Shown: in pieces, positions 18,074 through 26,224 of the stretch
Position numbering within the stretch: the first letter of the stretch is position 1
Layout: each line of letters begins with the position of its first letter
Assembly (NCBI GenBank): GCA_913052635.1
Contig: CAJXDE010000011.1
Span: 1-34,267 of the forward strand
Direction of reading: 5' to 3'
Source of the DNA: an uncultured Halieaceae bacterium
GTDB lineage: Bacteria; Pseudomonadota; Gammaproteobacteria; Pseudomonadales; Halieaceae
Length of the DNA stretch: 34,267 nucleotides
The notes under the pieces: generated by a model
Database searches by the model: none
Told to the model about the DNA's origin: nothing
What the model saw: the letters and a program-made list of their open reading frames with translations, nothing else
Position numbers and translations under genes: made by a program

Positions 18074-19110
18074 CACCCCGACTCACTTTGCGTCGCCTGA
18101 GGCCAGCTCTATTGCTGGCCTTTTGCTGTCTGGCAGGTTGTGTCTCTGAAGAGCGACCAGTCCAGATGGGTGGCGCCATCTTCGGCACTACTTGGTCGCT
18201 CACCTATCTCGGTGCGCCCGATGAAGTGAGCCCATCGCAGGTTCAAACGGAGATCGACGCTGCTTTCATGTTGGTGAACGAGAGCATGAATCACTACGAC
18301 CCTTCGAGCCTGATCAGTGAGTTCAATGCGTTGCCGGCGCAGACGCCCATCGAGGTGGATTGGCATTTCACCTACGTGTTGTCGGCGGCGCTCGAGCTCG
18401 CTGCAGCGACCCGGGGCGCCTACGACGTGAGCGTGAGCGCGTTGTCGGACGTTTGGGGTTTCGGGCCAGCAGGCCCCAGACAGTTTCCCGATGCAGCCGA
18501 TATTGAGATGACGCGCGCTCAGGTGGGTGTGGCGCAGCTCGACTGGGAATCCACCACCCGTTCTTTGAGTAAACGCGCGCCCGGGTTAAAGCTCGACTTT
18601 TCTTCCCTGGCCAAGGGGTACGCCGTGGATCTGGGTGCTGATGCACTTGAGGACCTCGATATTCCCCACTTTATGCTGGAGGTGGGCGGCGAGGTCAGAT
18701 TACGGGGTGCTAGCCCGCGGGGAGACGCATGGCGGATCGCGGTGGAGCGACCGGAAGCCGGTGCGCGCGGTGGTATTCAGGCGGCCCTGGCAGTGTCGGA
18801 CACGGGTATCGCCACCTCGGGCGATTATCGTAATTTCTTTGAGCGTGACGGGCAGCGGTATTCTCACCTGATTGACCCACGCACCGGTTATCCGATTCAG
18901 CATGACGTGGTGTCCGTGACAGTGGTACACGGCTCTGCAATGATGGCGGACGCATGGGCGACGGCGCTGACGGTCATGGGCTCCGCTGAGGCCATGGTGC
19001 TCGCTGAGGAGCGTGGTCTAGCGGTCTATCTACTCAAGCGTTCCGGCGATACGCTGGAGGTGTTTTCTAGCACGGCCATGGCACAATGGCTGGCTGAGGG
19101 GGGCTCATGA
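18070..19110 (+). CDS. apbE: FAD:protein FMN transferase (ApbE), lipoprotein
   Basis: Periplasmic flavin transferase that attaches FMN from FAD to Thr of SGAT-type motifs, here most likely Thr227 of NqrB and Thr227 of NqrC. The start is the ATG overlapping the nqrF stop (ATGA), giving 346 aa. It has a lipoprotein signal: basic start [12 protein letters not shown], hydrophobic core, and lipobox LAGC with Cys24 as the lipidated residue. The longer upstream frame inside nqrF is rejected. Family motifs are [39 protein letters not shown] and the Mg-binding [11 protein letters not shown] (Asp269, Thr272). Location in the nqr operon supports a dedicated role. Identity secure. Confidence 0.96.
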   Translation: MTPRLTLRRLRPALLLAFCCLAGCVSEERPVQMGGAIFGTTWSLTYLGAPDEVSPSQVQTEIDAAFMLVNESMNHYDPSSLISEFNALPAQTPIEVDWHFTYVLSAALELAAATRGAYDVSVSALSDVWGFGPAGPRQFPDAADIEMTRAQVGVAQLDWESTTRSLSKRAPGLKLDFSSLAKGYAVDLGADALEDLDIPHFMLEVGGEVRLRGASPRGDAWRIAVERPEAGARGGIQAALAVSDTGIATSGDYRNFFERDGQRYSHLIDPRTGYPIQHDVVSVTVVHGSAMMADAWATALTVMGSAEAMVLAEERGLAVYLLKRSGDTLEVFSSTAMAQWLAEGGS

Positions 19111-19135
19111 AGCGCCACGACCGGGAGAATTAATC

Positions 19136-19357
19136 ATGACATTTGTACTCGCATTGTTGGTGTTTATGGCGATCGTGGCCGCAATGGCGGTTGGCGTGAT
19201 TTTTGGTCGCGCGCCTATCAAAGGGTCCTGTGGTGGCCTTGGCGCAGTCGGCATTGATCAGGAATGCGAGATCTGTGGCGGTGACCCCCAACGGTGCGAA
19301 AGCAATATGGAGCTAGCACCGGTGCGGCAATATGACCCAAATCAGGAGGGTCGCTGA
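19136..19357 (+). CDS. nqrM: Na+-NQR maturation protein NqrM
   Basis: Small inner-membrane protein (73 aa, DUF539) required for assembly of Na+-NQR, thought to deliver iron for the NqrD/NqrE centre. It has one N-terminal membrane helix (residues 3-24) and a short soluble tail. The tail holds four conserved cysteines: Cys32 (KGSCGGLG), Cys44 and Cys47 (CEIC), and Cys54 (PQRC). The ATG follows apbE by 25 bases with a GGGAGA site. It closes the nqr operon; lolC begins 47 bases later without an obvious terminator, so read-through is possible. Identity strong given Cys pattern and position. Confidence 0.95.
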   Translation: MTFVLALLVFMAIVAAMAVGVIFGRAPIKGSCGGLGAVGIDQECEICGGDPQRCESNMELAPVRQYDPNQEGR

Positions 19358-19404
19358 GCCTAGAGGGATCGCTCTCTGGCGAACCTGAACCGGCTGCGAG
19401 CCCT

Positions 19405-20640
19405 ATGCCGCTCTACTGTGATTTGATTCTTCGTTTTACACTCGGTGGCGGACAACGCCGCTTCACCCGATTCGTTGCGCTTGCCTCACTGCTGGGGATG
19501 ATGCTGGGTGTCGCGGCGCTCATCACCGTGCTGTCGGTCATGAATGGTTTTGGCGGTGAGCTGCAGCAGCGCTTACTCACGGTAACGCCGGATATGGTCC
19601 TCGAGCCCGCGAACCCGAGTGAGGCGGCGCTCAATGAGCTGCTGATGGCCGCGACCGATCAGTCTGCCGTGGTTGCGGCGACCCCTTTCCATCAGGGCAC
19701 GGCGCTTCTGCGCCGCGCGGGGCAAAGTCGAGGTGTTCAGGTAGTGGGCGCGCCGGAGTCGGGGTTACGTGAAGTGATCGACCTCGAGTCGCATATCACC
19801 TTGGGCGACCTGCAGGCGCTTGAGCGCGAACCTTTTTCCGTCATCCTGGGTGCTGATTTAGCAAGGCTTTTGCGGGTTTGGCCCGGCGATAATGTGGATA
19901 TCCTGCTGCCGCGATTGACGGTGAGTCCGATCGGGGTATTTCCCAAGAGCCGATCGCTTCGGGTGGTTGGGACATTCGCTGTCGGCGCGCCACCTGATGC
20001 CCAGATGGCTTACGTTGCAGAGGCCACGGCGCGCAAGCTGTTGGGACCTGCGGGTACGCAAGGTATTCAACTGCGACTCAGCGATCGCGAGATGGTACCG
20101 GAGGTGAGTGCCGCCATTCGTCCACGGGTTGAAGCGTCGACCAAAATCCGCGACTGGCGCAGCTCCCAGGGCTCGCTCTTTGCGGCGATCAAAATGGAGA
20201 AGATCACGGTCGGGATATTGCTGACCTCCGTCATACTGGTTGCGGCATTCAATCTGATCTCGACCTTGACCATGTCGGTGACGGAAAAGCGCGGCGACAT
20301 TGCGATTCTTCAGGTGCTCGGTTTGCCCGCCAAGAAGCTGCTGATGCTGTTTCTGGGGCACGGGCTCCTGCTGGCGCTACTGGGTATCTCGCTCGGGGCG
20401 GTTGCAGGAGTGACGCTGGCGACCACGATCCCTGATCTATCCCTGTGGGTAGAGCAGGCTTTTGGTCTGGTGCTGTTTGACCCCGCGGTGTATTACATCG
20501 GCGGTTTGCCGTCCACTTTACTGTGGGGGGATGTATCGGCGGTGGTGGCGGTGGCCTTTGTGCTGAGCCTGCTGGCCAGCGTCTATCCGGCATGGCGGGC
20601 AGCTCAGGTGCCGCCCGCAGAGGCTCTCAACTATGTCTGA
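19405..20640 (+). CDS. lolC: Lipoprotein-releasing ABC permease LolC
   Basis: Membrane subunit of the LolCDE complex, which extracts outer-membrane lipoproteins from the inner membrane and passes them to LolA. The 411 residues show the MacB/FtsX-type layout. One N-terminal helix (~23-45, ending in VLSVMNGF) precedes a large periplasmic domain (~48-265). Three C-terminal helices follow (VGILLTSVILVAAFNLISTL; LLMLFLGHGLLLALLGISLG; VSAVVAVAFVLSLLASVYPA), ending in the family tail PPAEALNYV. The ATG has no strong ribosome site; the N-terminus fits the family. It overlaps lolD by 8 bases. Which permease is C and which is E is assigned by gene order only. Confidence 0.92.
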   Translation: MPLYCDLILRFTLGGGQRRFTRFVALASLLGMMLGVAALITVLSVMNGFGGELQQRLLTVTPDMVLEPANPSEAALNELLMAATDQSAVVAATPFHQGTALLRRAGQSRGVQVVGAPESGLREVIDLESHITLGDLQALEREPFSVILGADLARLLRVWPGDNVDILLPRLTVSPIGVFPKSRSLRVVGTFAVGAPPDAQMAYVAEATARKLLGPAGTQGIQLRLSDREMVPEVSAAIRPRVEASTKIRDWRSSQGSLFAAIKMEKITVGILLTSVILVAAFNLISTLTMSVTEKRGDIAILQVLGLPAKKLLMLFLGHGLLLALLGISLGAVAGVTLATTIPDLSLWVEQAFGLVLFDPAVYYIGGLPSTLLWGDVSAVVAVAFVLSLLASVYPAWRAAQVPPAEALNYV

Positions 20641-21313
20641 TCGCGGCGTACTCGAGGCTGTTGGTCTGGGTAAAACCTATCATGACGCCCGGCGAGAGAT
20701 CGTTGTGCTTAACGACTTGGCGTTGTCGGTGTCAGTGGGTGAGTGGTTAGCTATTGTGGGCGCCTCGGGTGCAGGTAAATCCACTTTGCTGAACTTGCTG
20801 GGCGGCTTGGATACACCGAGTGCGGGCGACGTGTCAGTCGCCGGAGAGTCGCTCTCCGGTATGTCGGAAAACGAGCGGAGTCAGTGGCGGAATCAGCGAT
20901 TGGGTTTTGTGTTTCAGATGCATCACCTTTTGCCCGAGTTTACGGCACTCGAGAGTGTGGCCATGCCGGCAAGGATTGGTGGTGCCCCCAAGCAGGAGGC
21001 CGAAGCAAAGTCGAAAACGTTGCTTGAGCAATTGGGCCTGGCAGAGCGTCTGAACCATCGACCGGCGGCGCTGTCAGGCGGCGAGCGTCAGCGGGTGGCG
21101 ATTGCACGAGCGTTAGTGAACGAACCCGCCTGTGTGCTGATGGATGAACCCACGGGCAATTTAGATCCGGATACGGCCGAGCATGTGCTAGCCGCCATGA
21201 GTGCGCTCCGTGATCGCGATACCGCCTTTGTCGTGGTTACTCATGACCCGGCAATCGCCCAGCGCATGGATCGGCAGCTGACCCTCGCGAACGGTCGACT
21301 GGAGGCGCGCTAG
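20633..21313 (+). CDS. lolD: Lipoprotein-releasing ATPase LolD
   Basis: ATP-binding subunit of LolCDE, 226 aa. Walker A GASGAGKST (43-51), Q-loop FQMHHLLPEF (95-104, the lipoprotein-releasing signature around HHLLPEFTA), ABC signature LSGGERQRVAIARAL (147-161), Walker B CVLMDEP (Asp171, Glu172), and switch His204 (VVTHD). It powers lipoprotein release. The ATG lies 8 bases inside the end of lolC, and the stop shares its last base with the lolE GTG, consistent with coupled translation of a complex. Identity secure. Confidence 0.96.
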   Translation: MSDRGVLEAVGLGKTYHDARREIVVLNDLALSVSVGEWLAIVGASGAGKSTLLNLLGGLDTPSAGDVSVAGESLSGMSENERSQWRNQRLGFVFQMHHLLPEFTALESVAMPARIGGAPKQEAEAKSKTLLEQLGLAERLNHRPAALSGGERQRVAIARALVNEPACVLMDEPTGNLDPDTAEHVLAAMSALRDRDTAFVVVTHDPAIAQRMDRQLTLANGRLEAR

Positions 21314-22518
21314 TGCCCTGGTCGTTACGCTGGAGTATTGCGCTGCGTCAGACGCTGGATCCCGGTAAGGGCTTGTCTGCTTTTTTATCCCGCGTATCGA
21401 TTGTTGGAATGGCACTCGCCATTGCGCTGCTGCTGGCGGTGCAGTCGGTCATGAACGGGTTCGAGCGGGAGATGCGCGAGCGGATACTGTCGCTGCTGCC
21501 CCATATTCAGGTAACCACCGCGGGCGATCCACAGCCTCTAGAAGACCTCATTGAAACCCTACAGCAGGATCCCGACATTGCCTCAAGCAGGCCCTTTATC
21601 CTCGCAGAGGCGCTGTTAATGCGGGGGCAGACGGTTTCAGCGGCGCAGCTTACTGGCCTTGAGCGGTCGGCGTTAGCACCATACGCATCGCTGTTGATGC
21701 CCAGCATGACCGATTGGCACCCAGAATCGCTGGTGCTGGGTGCCTCGATGACTGAGCGCTTGAATTTAAGCGTGGGCGATTGGGTGACGTTTATTTTGCC
21801 CGAGGAAAATCAGGCGGCGTACCAGCCGCTCAGCCTGCAACTTAGCGCCGTGCTGTCATCTCAGACCGAGCTCGATGAGGTCGTCGCGCTGGTGCATGTT
21901 GATGCGCTGGAGACGTTGGCGGCAGGGGCCAGTGTTCGCCGGGGTGTCGCGGTGCAGCTTGCGGACGTGTTCGCCGTCACCCGATGGCGCTGGGAGATCG
22001 CCCAAATGTTGCCTTCGGAGGTAAGGGTGACCGATTGGCGAGCCACCCACGGCAACTTGTACACGGCTATTCAGCTGTCGAGGGATCTGATCGGGTTGAT
22101 TCTCTTTATCGTGATTTTTGTGGCTGCATTTAATGTGGTGTCCTCCTTGATGCTGGTGGTGACAGACCGACGCAAGGCAGTGGCGATGCTAATGGCCATG
22201 GGTGGCAGGCGCGCCGATATCACCGCCGTATTTTTTCTGCAGGGTGGCTTGATTGGTGTGGTGGGGGCCGCAGCGGGCGTGGCCTTGGGTCATCTACTTG
22301 CGATCAACGCACCGGATTTGGCCGTGTTGCTCGAGCAGTGGTTGGGAGCACCGCTTCTGCAGACCGACGTGTATCCCCTGGCGTTCGTGCCGGTTGATAT
22401 TCGCTGGCAGGATGCCGCGACGACTTCGGGCATCGCTATTGCGCTCTCTGTGCTGGCGGCAACGCTACCCGCGCTGCGCGCGGCGTCATTACCTGTAGCT
22501 GAAACCCTTGCTCACTGA
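21313..22518 (+). CDS. lolE: Lipoprotein-releasing ABC permease LolE
   Basis: Second permease of LolCDE, 401 aa, same architecture as LolC. One helix near residues 26-48 (VSIVGMALAIALLLAVQSVMNGF) is followed by a periplasmic domain. Three C-terminal helices start with LIGLILFIVIFVAAFNVVSSL and end in the RAASLPVAETLAH tail. It uses a GTG start overlapping the last base of the lolD TAG; both paralogues keep the VMNGF and AFNxxS signatures. The gene ends seven bases inside the convergent DUF2062 gene, so there is no room for a terminator between them. LolC/LolE assignment is by order; membership of the complex is secure. Confidence 0.92.
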   Translation: MPWSLRWSIALRQTLDPGKGLSAFLSRVSIVGMALAIALLLAVQSVMNGFEREMRERILSLLPHIQVTTAGDPQPLEDLIETLQQDPDIASSRPFILAEALLMRGQTVSAAQLTGLERSALAPYASLLMPSMTDWHPESLVLGASMTERLNLSVGDWVTFILPEENQAAYQPLSLQLSAVLSSQTELDEVVALVHVDALETLAAGASVRRGVAVQLADVFAVTRWRWEIAQMLPSEVRVTDWRATHGNLYTAIQLSRDLIGLILFIVIFVAAFNVVSSLMLVVTDRRKAVAMLMAMGGRRADITAVFFLQGGLIGVVGAAAGVALGHLLAINAPDLAVLLEQWLGAPLLQTDVYPLAFVPVDIRWQDAATTSGIAIALSVLAATLPALRAASLPVAETLAH

Positions 22519-23048
22519 CGATGTCTGCGCCGCGCATGCCACTGGCGCCGAACTGCATTGCGCCACATCGTATCGATTATCCAGTAGCCCAATACCCCCA
22601 GTATCACGCCCATCAACTGTGAGCCAACCAGCAGCGGCCACCAGATGTCGTCGAGGCTTTGCACAAACCAGGTCCAAGAAGCCTCAAATTCGATATCGAG
22701 CGGCTCCTTACCCAAAACCAATGTACCTAGCTCATAGGCGGCGTAGTAGATCGCGGGCATGGTGAGTGGGTTAGTGATAAAGATCAGCGAGAAGCTCAGC
22801 GGCACGTTGGCGGTAAACACGATAGCCAGTGCCACCGAGATGATCATTTGTCCCGGCACGGGCAGCATGGCGCAGTACAGGCCGATGCCAAAGGCCTTGG
22901 CGGTAGTGTGTCGGCTCAGTTGCCAGAGATTGCTGTCCTCAACCCAGCCACCAAAAATCCTCAATGAGCGACTCTGACGCACCTTTCCTGGCGTCGGAAT
23001 CCATTTCCTGAGGCGTTTTTTGAGCATCCCGCTGGTGGCCGAAGTCAT
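22512..23048 (-). CDS. DUF2062 inner-membrane protein
   Basis: A 178-residue membrane protein of unknown function. A basic N-terminus (KKRLRKWIPTPGKVRQ) precedes the family motif around LWQLSRHTTAKAFGIGLYCAMLPVPGQM (~41-68). Hydrophobic helices follow (MIISVALAIVFTANVPLS; MPAIYYAAYELGTLVLG; LLVGSQLMGVILGVLGYWII), and the Arg/His-rich C-terminus ends RRHRQ. The ATG at 23048 was kept; an internal ATG at 23027 (MLKKRLRKW) is also plausible and closer to typical family starts. It is convergent with lolE (7-base overlap) and divergent from exbB. In related genomes this family sits beside comEC, which is missing here. Family secure; role unknown. Confidence 0.88.
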   Translation of the reverse strand: MTSATSGMLKKRLRKWIPTPGKVRQSRSLRIFGGWVEDSNLWQLSRHTTAKAFGIGLYCAMLPVPGQMIISVALAIVFTANVPLSFSLIFITNPLTMPAIYYAAYELGTLVLGKEPLDIEFEASWTWFVQSLDDIWWPLLVGSQLMGVILGVLGYWIIDTMWRNAVRRQWHARRRHRQ

Positions 23049-23366
23049 GAATAACGTGGCCTATCATAATCGCTTGGCTAACGGATTTGACCAGTAACTT
23101 GTACCGATTGAGGGAAGCAACTCCGAAGTCCCGTTTGTGCCTGTATTGGTTGGTTCTGATGTTCCAACCAAAGTCCAGCTAGACCATCCTTAGTGGGCGT
23201 TCGGGCTTCATATCACCCATTCGGGCCGTCTGCCCTCGCGGTGCGCATAGGGGGCTTCTGACACCTCGTTTTGGTTCTTAATAATGCCGTAAATACCTGC
23301 CAAAACCCTGTCTGGGGCTGACCTTGGTGGCTCGGTATAATCAGACTCTCTGAGGGAGGGCTGTTT
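23049..23366. other. Intergenic region between DUF2062 and exbB
   Basis: 318 bases with no convincing gene. It contains a perfect 8-bp inverted repeat, TTGGTTGG (23146-23153) and CCAACCAA (23164-23171), with a 10-base loop and no T-run, and a shorter GGGC/GCCC stem further on. An exact TATAAT sits near its right end. The comEC/rec2 gene often found here in Pseudomonas-type orders is absent, and no remnant of it is recognisable by eye in the translated frames. Confidence 0.5.
23336..23341 (+). promoter_or_regulatory. -10 element upstream of exbB
   Basis: A perfect TATAAT lies 25 bases before the exbB GTG, giving a short leader of ~20 bases that includes the GGGAGG ribosome site (23354-23359). 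No good -35 hexamer is found at normal spacing, so an activator-dependent or weak promoter is possible. Confidence 0.45.
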
Positions 23367-23990
23367 GTGTATCAAGTGTTGGCCGCGGGCGGCTGGGTCA
23401 TGCCTTTTATCGTGGTGTGCTCCGTGTTGGCTCTGGCGATCTGTATTGAGCGACATTTTGCGCTGAACAAACAGCGGATTGCGCCACCGCACCTGCTCGC
23501 CACCGTCTGGCAGAAACTGCGAGGCGAGGGGCTTGATGCTCATAAACTCAAAGCCCTACGCCAGGGCTCACCGCTGGGCGCCATTCTCGCAGCGGGCCTA
23601 GCCAATCGACATCAGGGCCGTGAGACGATGCGCGAGAGCATTCGTGAGGCGGCATCGCATGTGATTCATCGCCTCGAGCGTTATCTCAACGCGTTGGGAA
23701 CCATTGCGGCGATTACACCTCTGATGGGTCTGTTAGGTACGGTGGTGGGGATGATCAGCGTCTTCACCGAGATCACCACCCATGGCACCGGTAACGCCAA
23801 CGCGTTGGCAGGCGGCATTTCTGAGGCGCTGCTGACCACGGCAGCGGGCCTGGCGGTGGCGATCCCCTCACTGGTCATGCACCGGCATTACACCGCGCGG
23901 ATAGAGTCGATAGTGGTCGATCTGGAGCGCGAGGCGATCAAGCTGGTCGATGCGCTGCACAGCAACCAGAAGACGGAATACGATCTGTGA
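23367..23990 (+). CDS. exbB: ExbB/TolQ-family proton channel protein
   Basis: Inner-membrane motor component, 207 aa, that with ExbD converts proton motive force into work for a TonB-type partner. Three membrane helices are visible: ~9-27 (GWVMPFIVVCSVLALAICIE), ~108-130 (IAAITPLMGLLGTVVGMISVF) and ~150-172 (ALLTTAAGLAVAIPSLVMHRH). The family signature TPLMGLLGTVVGM is intact. The GTG start has a good GGGAGG site eight bases away. It overlaps exbD by four bases (GTGA). No tonB gene is nearby, and in this lpxK-linked position the partner is unknown, so substrate and role are not assigned. Family secure. Confidence 0.93.
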   Translation: MYQVLAAGGWVMPFIVVCSVLALAICIERHFALNKQRIAPPHLLATVWQKLRGEGLDAHKLKALRQGSPLGAILAAGLANRHQGRETMRESIREAASHVIHRLERYLNALGTIAAITPLMGLLGTVVGMISVFTEITTHGTGNANALAGGISEALLTTAAGLAVAIPSLVMHRHYTARIESIVVDLEREAIKLVDALHSNQKTEYDL

Positions 23991-24394
23991 ACTTTCGACA
24001 GCTGCGCCGGCCCGAAGTCTCGATCAATCTGACGCCGCTGATCGACGTCGTCTTTTTACTGCTGATTTTTTTTATGGTCTCGACCAGTTTCTCCGAGCTC
24101 ACCCAGATCGTGGTCGATTTACCCGAGGCGGAAGGAGCCCCGGCGAATGCCGATACCGCGGTGCTACTGGTTGTCGATGTGGCGGGGAACATGACGCTGG
24201 ATGGAGAGCCCGTGCCCAACAACGCGCGTGGCCTCTCGGTAGCTATGGGTGAGCGGTTGAGCGGCAAGACTGACATTCCGGTTACCTTGTCAGCCGACGC
24301 CATGACCCCACATCAGTATGTGGTGACCGCAATGGATGTGGCAGCGCAGCTCAATATCATGCGCCTCACTATTGCGACTGAAAACACGCGTTAG
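23987..24394 (+). CDS. exbD: ExbD/TolR-family protein
   Basis: Partner of ExbB, 135 aa: short cytoplasmic N-terminus, a single membrane helix (~17-38) and a periplasmic domain. The functionally essential aspartate of the helix is Asp20 in NLTPLIDVVFLLLIFF, the usual ExbD/TolR signature. The GTG start overlaps the exbB TGA. The periplasmic part ends in a normal segment (TPHQYVVTAMDVAAQLNI). msbA follows after nine bases, suggesting one operon with the lipid A export and synthesis genes. Family secure. Confidence 0.93.
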   Translation: MNFRQLRRPEVSINLTPLIDVVFLLLIFFMVSTSFSELTQIVVDLPEAEGAPANADTAVLLVVDVAGNMTLDGEPVPNNARGLSVAMGERLSGKTDIPVTLSADAMTPHQYVVTAMDVAAQLNIMRLTIATENTR

Positions 24395-24403
24395 GCGGCG
24401 ATA

Positions 24404-26224
24404 GTGAGAACAGAGACAGCAAAGCAGAGCGACTGGGCCTTGTATCGCCGCCTTCTGGGCTACGTGGCGCAACACGGTGGCGCCTTTTTGCTGAGCATTC
24501 TGGGCTTTCTGATTTACTCCGTTGCCAACGTGCTGCTGGCGGACCTCACCCAATTTTTATTGGATTCGCTCGGCGAGGCGTCCCAGATCAGTATGGGCTT
24601 TGTGTCCAATGCGGCGCACTGGTTCTGGCCGCCGGGGGATATGGGTCCCGTTGAATATGCGCGGATTGCCGTACCTGTTGCGGCCGTTGTGCTGGCGGTG
24701 ATTCGCGCAAGCGGCTATTTCTTTGGCAACTACTTTATGAACATTGTTGCCCGTGGGGTGGTTCACCGACTGCGCACGCAGGTCTTCGACGCGCTGATTC
24801 GCGTGCCGAAGCAATTTATTGACGGCCACACGCATGGCGAGCTGGTTTCCAAGCTGACTTTTAATGTGGAGCAGGTCAGTGGCGCCTCATCCGAAGCGCT
24901 CAAGACCATTTTGCGAGACGGGCTGACGGTCTTGGCGCTGATCAGCTACATGCTCTACCTCAACTGGAAGCTAACTCTCGTGTTCTTCGCGATCACTCCG
25001 GCGATTGCCGGCGTGGTGGTAGCGGTGGGTCGGCACTTTCGGCGCTACAGCCGGCGTATACAGGATTCCATGGGCGAGGTGACCCAGCTCAGTAACGAGA
25101 GCATGCACGCGTTTGATGAACTTCGGATGTTTTCTGCCACCGAGCAGCAAAGCGAGCGCTTCCGCGCTGCAAGCCAATTTAATCGGGTGCAGAGCCTGAA
25201 ACTGGCCTTTGTGCAGGCGGTGTCGACACCAATCGCGCAGGTGCTGTTGGCGCTGGCGCTGGCGGCGCTCTTCTGGTTTGCGCTGGACCCCGCGATTTTA
25301 GCCGGTTTTTCTGCGGGTTCGTTGGTGGCGTTTATTGCCGCGGCGACCCAGTTGGGTAAGCCCATTCGTACCCTTACCAACGTGCAGAGCATCATTCAGC
25401 GAGGCCTTGCAGCAGCTGAGGATCTATTCGCCCAAATTGACGCCGAGCCGGAGCCCGATCACGGGCAACTGCCGCTTGAGCGCGCCCATGGTGCCATTGC
25501 GCTGGATCGGGTGAGTTTCACGTATCCCGGGGCAGAGCAGCCGGTGCTGACAGATATCAGCCTGCAGATCCCTGCAGGGAAAATGGTGGCGTTTGTCGGG
25601 CGCTCCGGTGCCGGCAAGACAAGCCTCATGAATCTACTGTGTCGTTTTTATGCACCGATCGCTGGCAGTATCACATTGGATGATCAGCCGATTGCGGATT
25701 TTAAGCTCGAAGATTATCGCCGGCAGTTCGGCTTGGTATCCCAGCGCGTCGTGCTGTTCAGCGATACGGTGCGAGCCAACGTTGCCTTTGGCCAGCTGGA
25801 CACGGTAACCGAGGAGGCGCTGAGTAAAGCCTTGGAGACCGCGCAGGCGGCGTCATTTGTTGATGCGATGCCCGGCGGACTGGACGCCATGTTGGGTGAT
25901 GGCGGCAGCGGGTTATCAGGGGGGCAAAAGCAGCGCCTTGCTATAGCGCGGGCTGTCTTGAAGGATGCCCCTGTACTCCTTCTCGATGAGGCCACCTCAG
26001 CACTCGATAATGAGTCGGAAGCCGCCATTCAGGCGTCGCTCGAGGGTGTCTCGGCCGGGCGCACAACCTTGGTGATAGCGCACCGGCTCTCTACGGTGGA
26101 GCGGGCTGACATGATCGTGGTCATGGACGAGGGACGCATTGTCGCCACAGGGACCCACGCTGAACTAGTGGCAGAGGGTGGGCTTTATGCCAATCTTTAT
26201 CAGCAGGGCTTCGACGCCTCATGA
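24404..26224 (+). CDS. msbA: Lipid A export ABC transporter MsbA
   Basis: Homodimeric ATP-dependent flippase for lipid A core, 606 aa, close to the family's ~580-600. The N-terminal membrane domain has about six helices within residues 25-315. The C-terminal nucleotide-binding domain has Walker A GRSGAGKTS (Lys405), signature LSGGQKQRLAIARA (from 504), Walker B VLLLDEATSALD (Asp528, Glu529) and the switch IAHRLST. It starts with GTG nine bases after exbD and overlaps lpxK by four bases. The neighbour lpxK makes lipid A, which strongly supports MsbA rather than a drug exporter of the same family. Confidence 0.93.
   Translation: MRTETAKQSDWALYRRLLGYVAQHGGAFLLSILGFLIYSVANVLLADLTQFLLDSLGEASQISMGFVSNAAHWFWPPGDMGPVEYARIAVPVAAVVLAVIRASGYFFGNYFMNIVARGVVHRLRTQVFDALIRVPKQFIDGHTHGELVSKLTFNVEQVSGASSEALKTILRDGLTVLALISYMLYLNWKLTLVFFAITPAIAGVVVAVGRHFRRYSRRIQDSMGEVTQLSNESMHAFDELRMFSATEQQSERFRAASQFNRVQSLKLAFVQAVSTPIAQVLLALALAALFWFALDPAILAGFSAGSLVAFIAAATQLGKPIRTLTNVQSIIQRGLAAAEDLFAQIDAEPEPDHGQLPLERAHGAIALDRVSFTYPGAEQPVLTDISLQIPAGKMVAFVGRSGAGKTSLMNLLCRFYAPIAGSITLDDQPIADFKLEDYRRQFGLVSQRVVLFSDTVRANVAFGQLDTVTEEALSKALETAQAASFVDAMPGGLDAMLGDGGSGLSGGQKQRLAIARAVLKDAPVLLLDEATSALDNESEAAIQASLEGVSAGRTTLVIAHRLSTVERADMIVVMDEGRIVATGTHAELVAEGGLYANLYQQGFDAS

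Noticed and set aside
23208-23543. Minus-strand frame of 111 codons opposite the exbB start
   Set aside because: It is largely antisense to the clearly real exbB gene and its translation shows no motif; it is a coding shadow.
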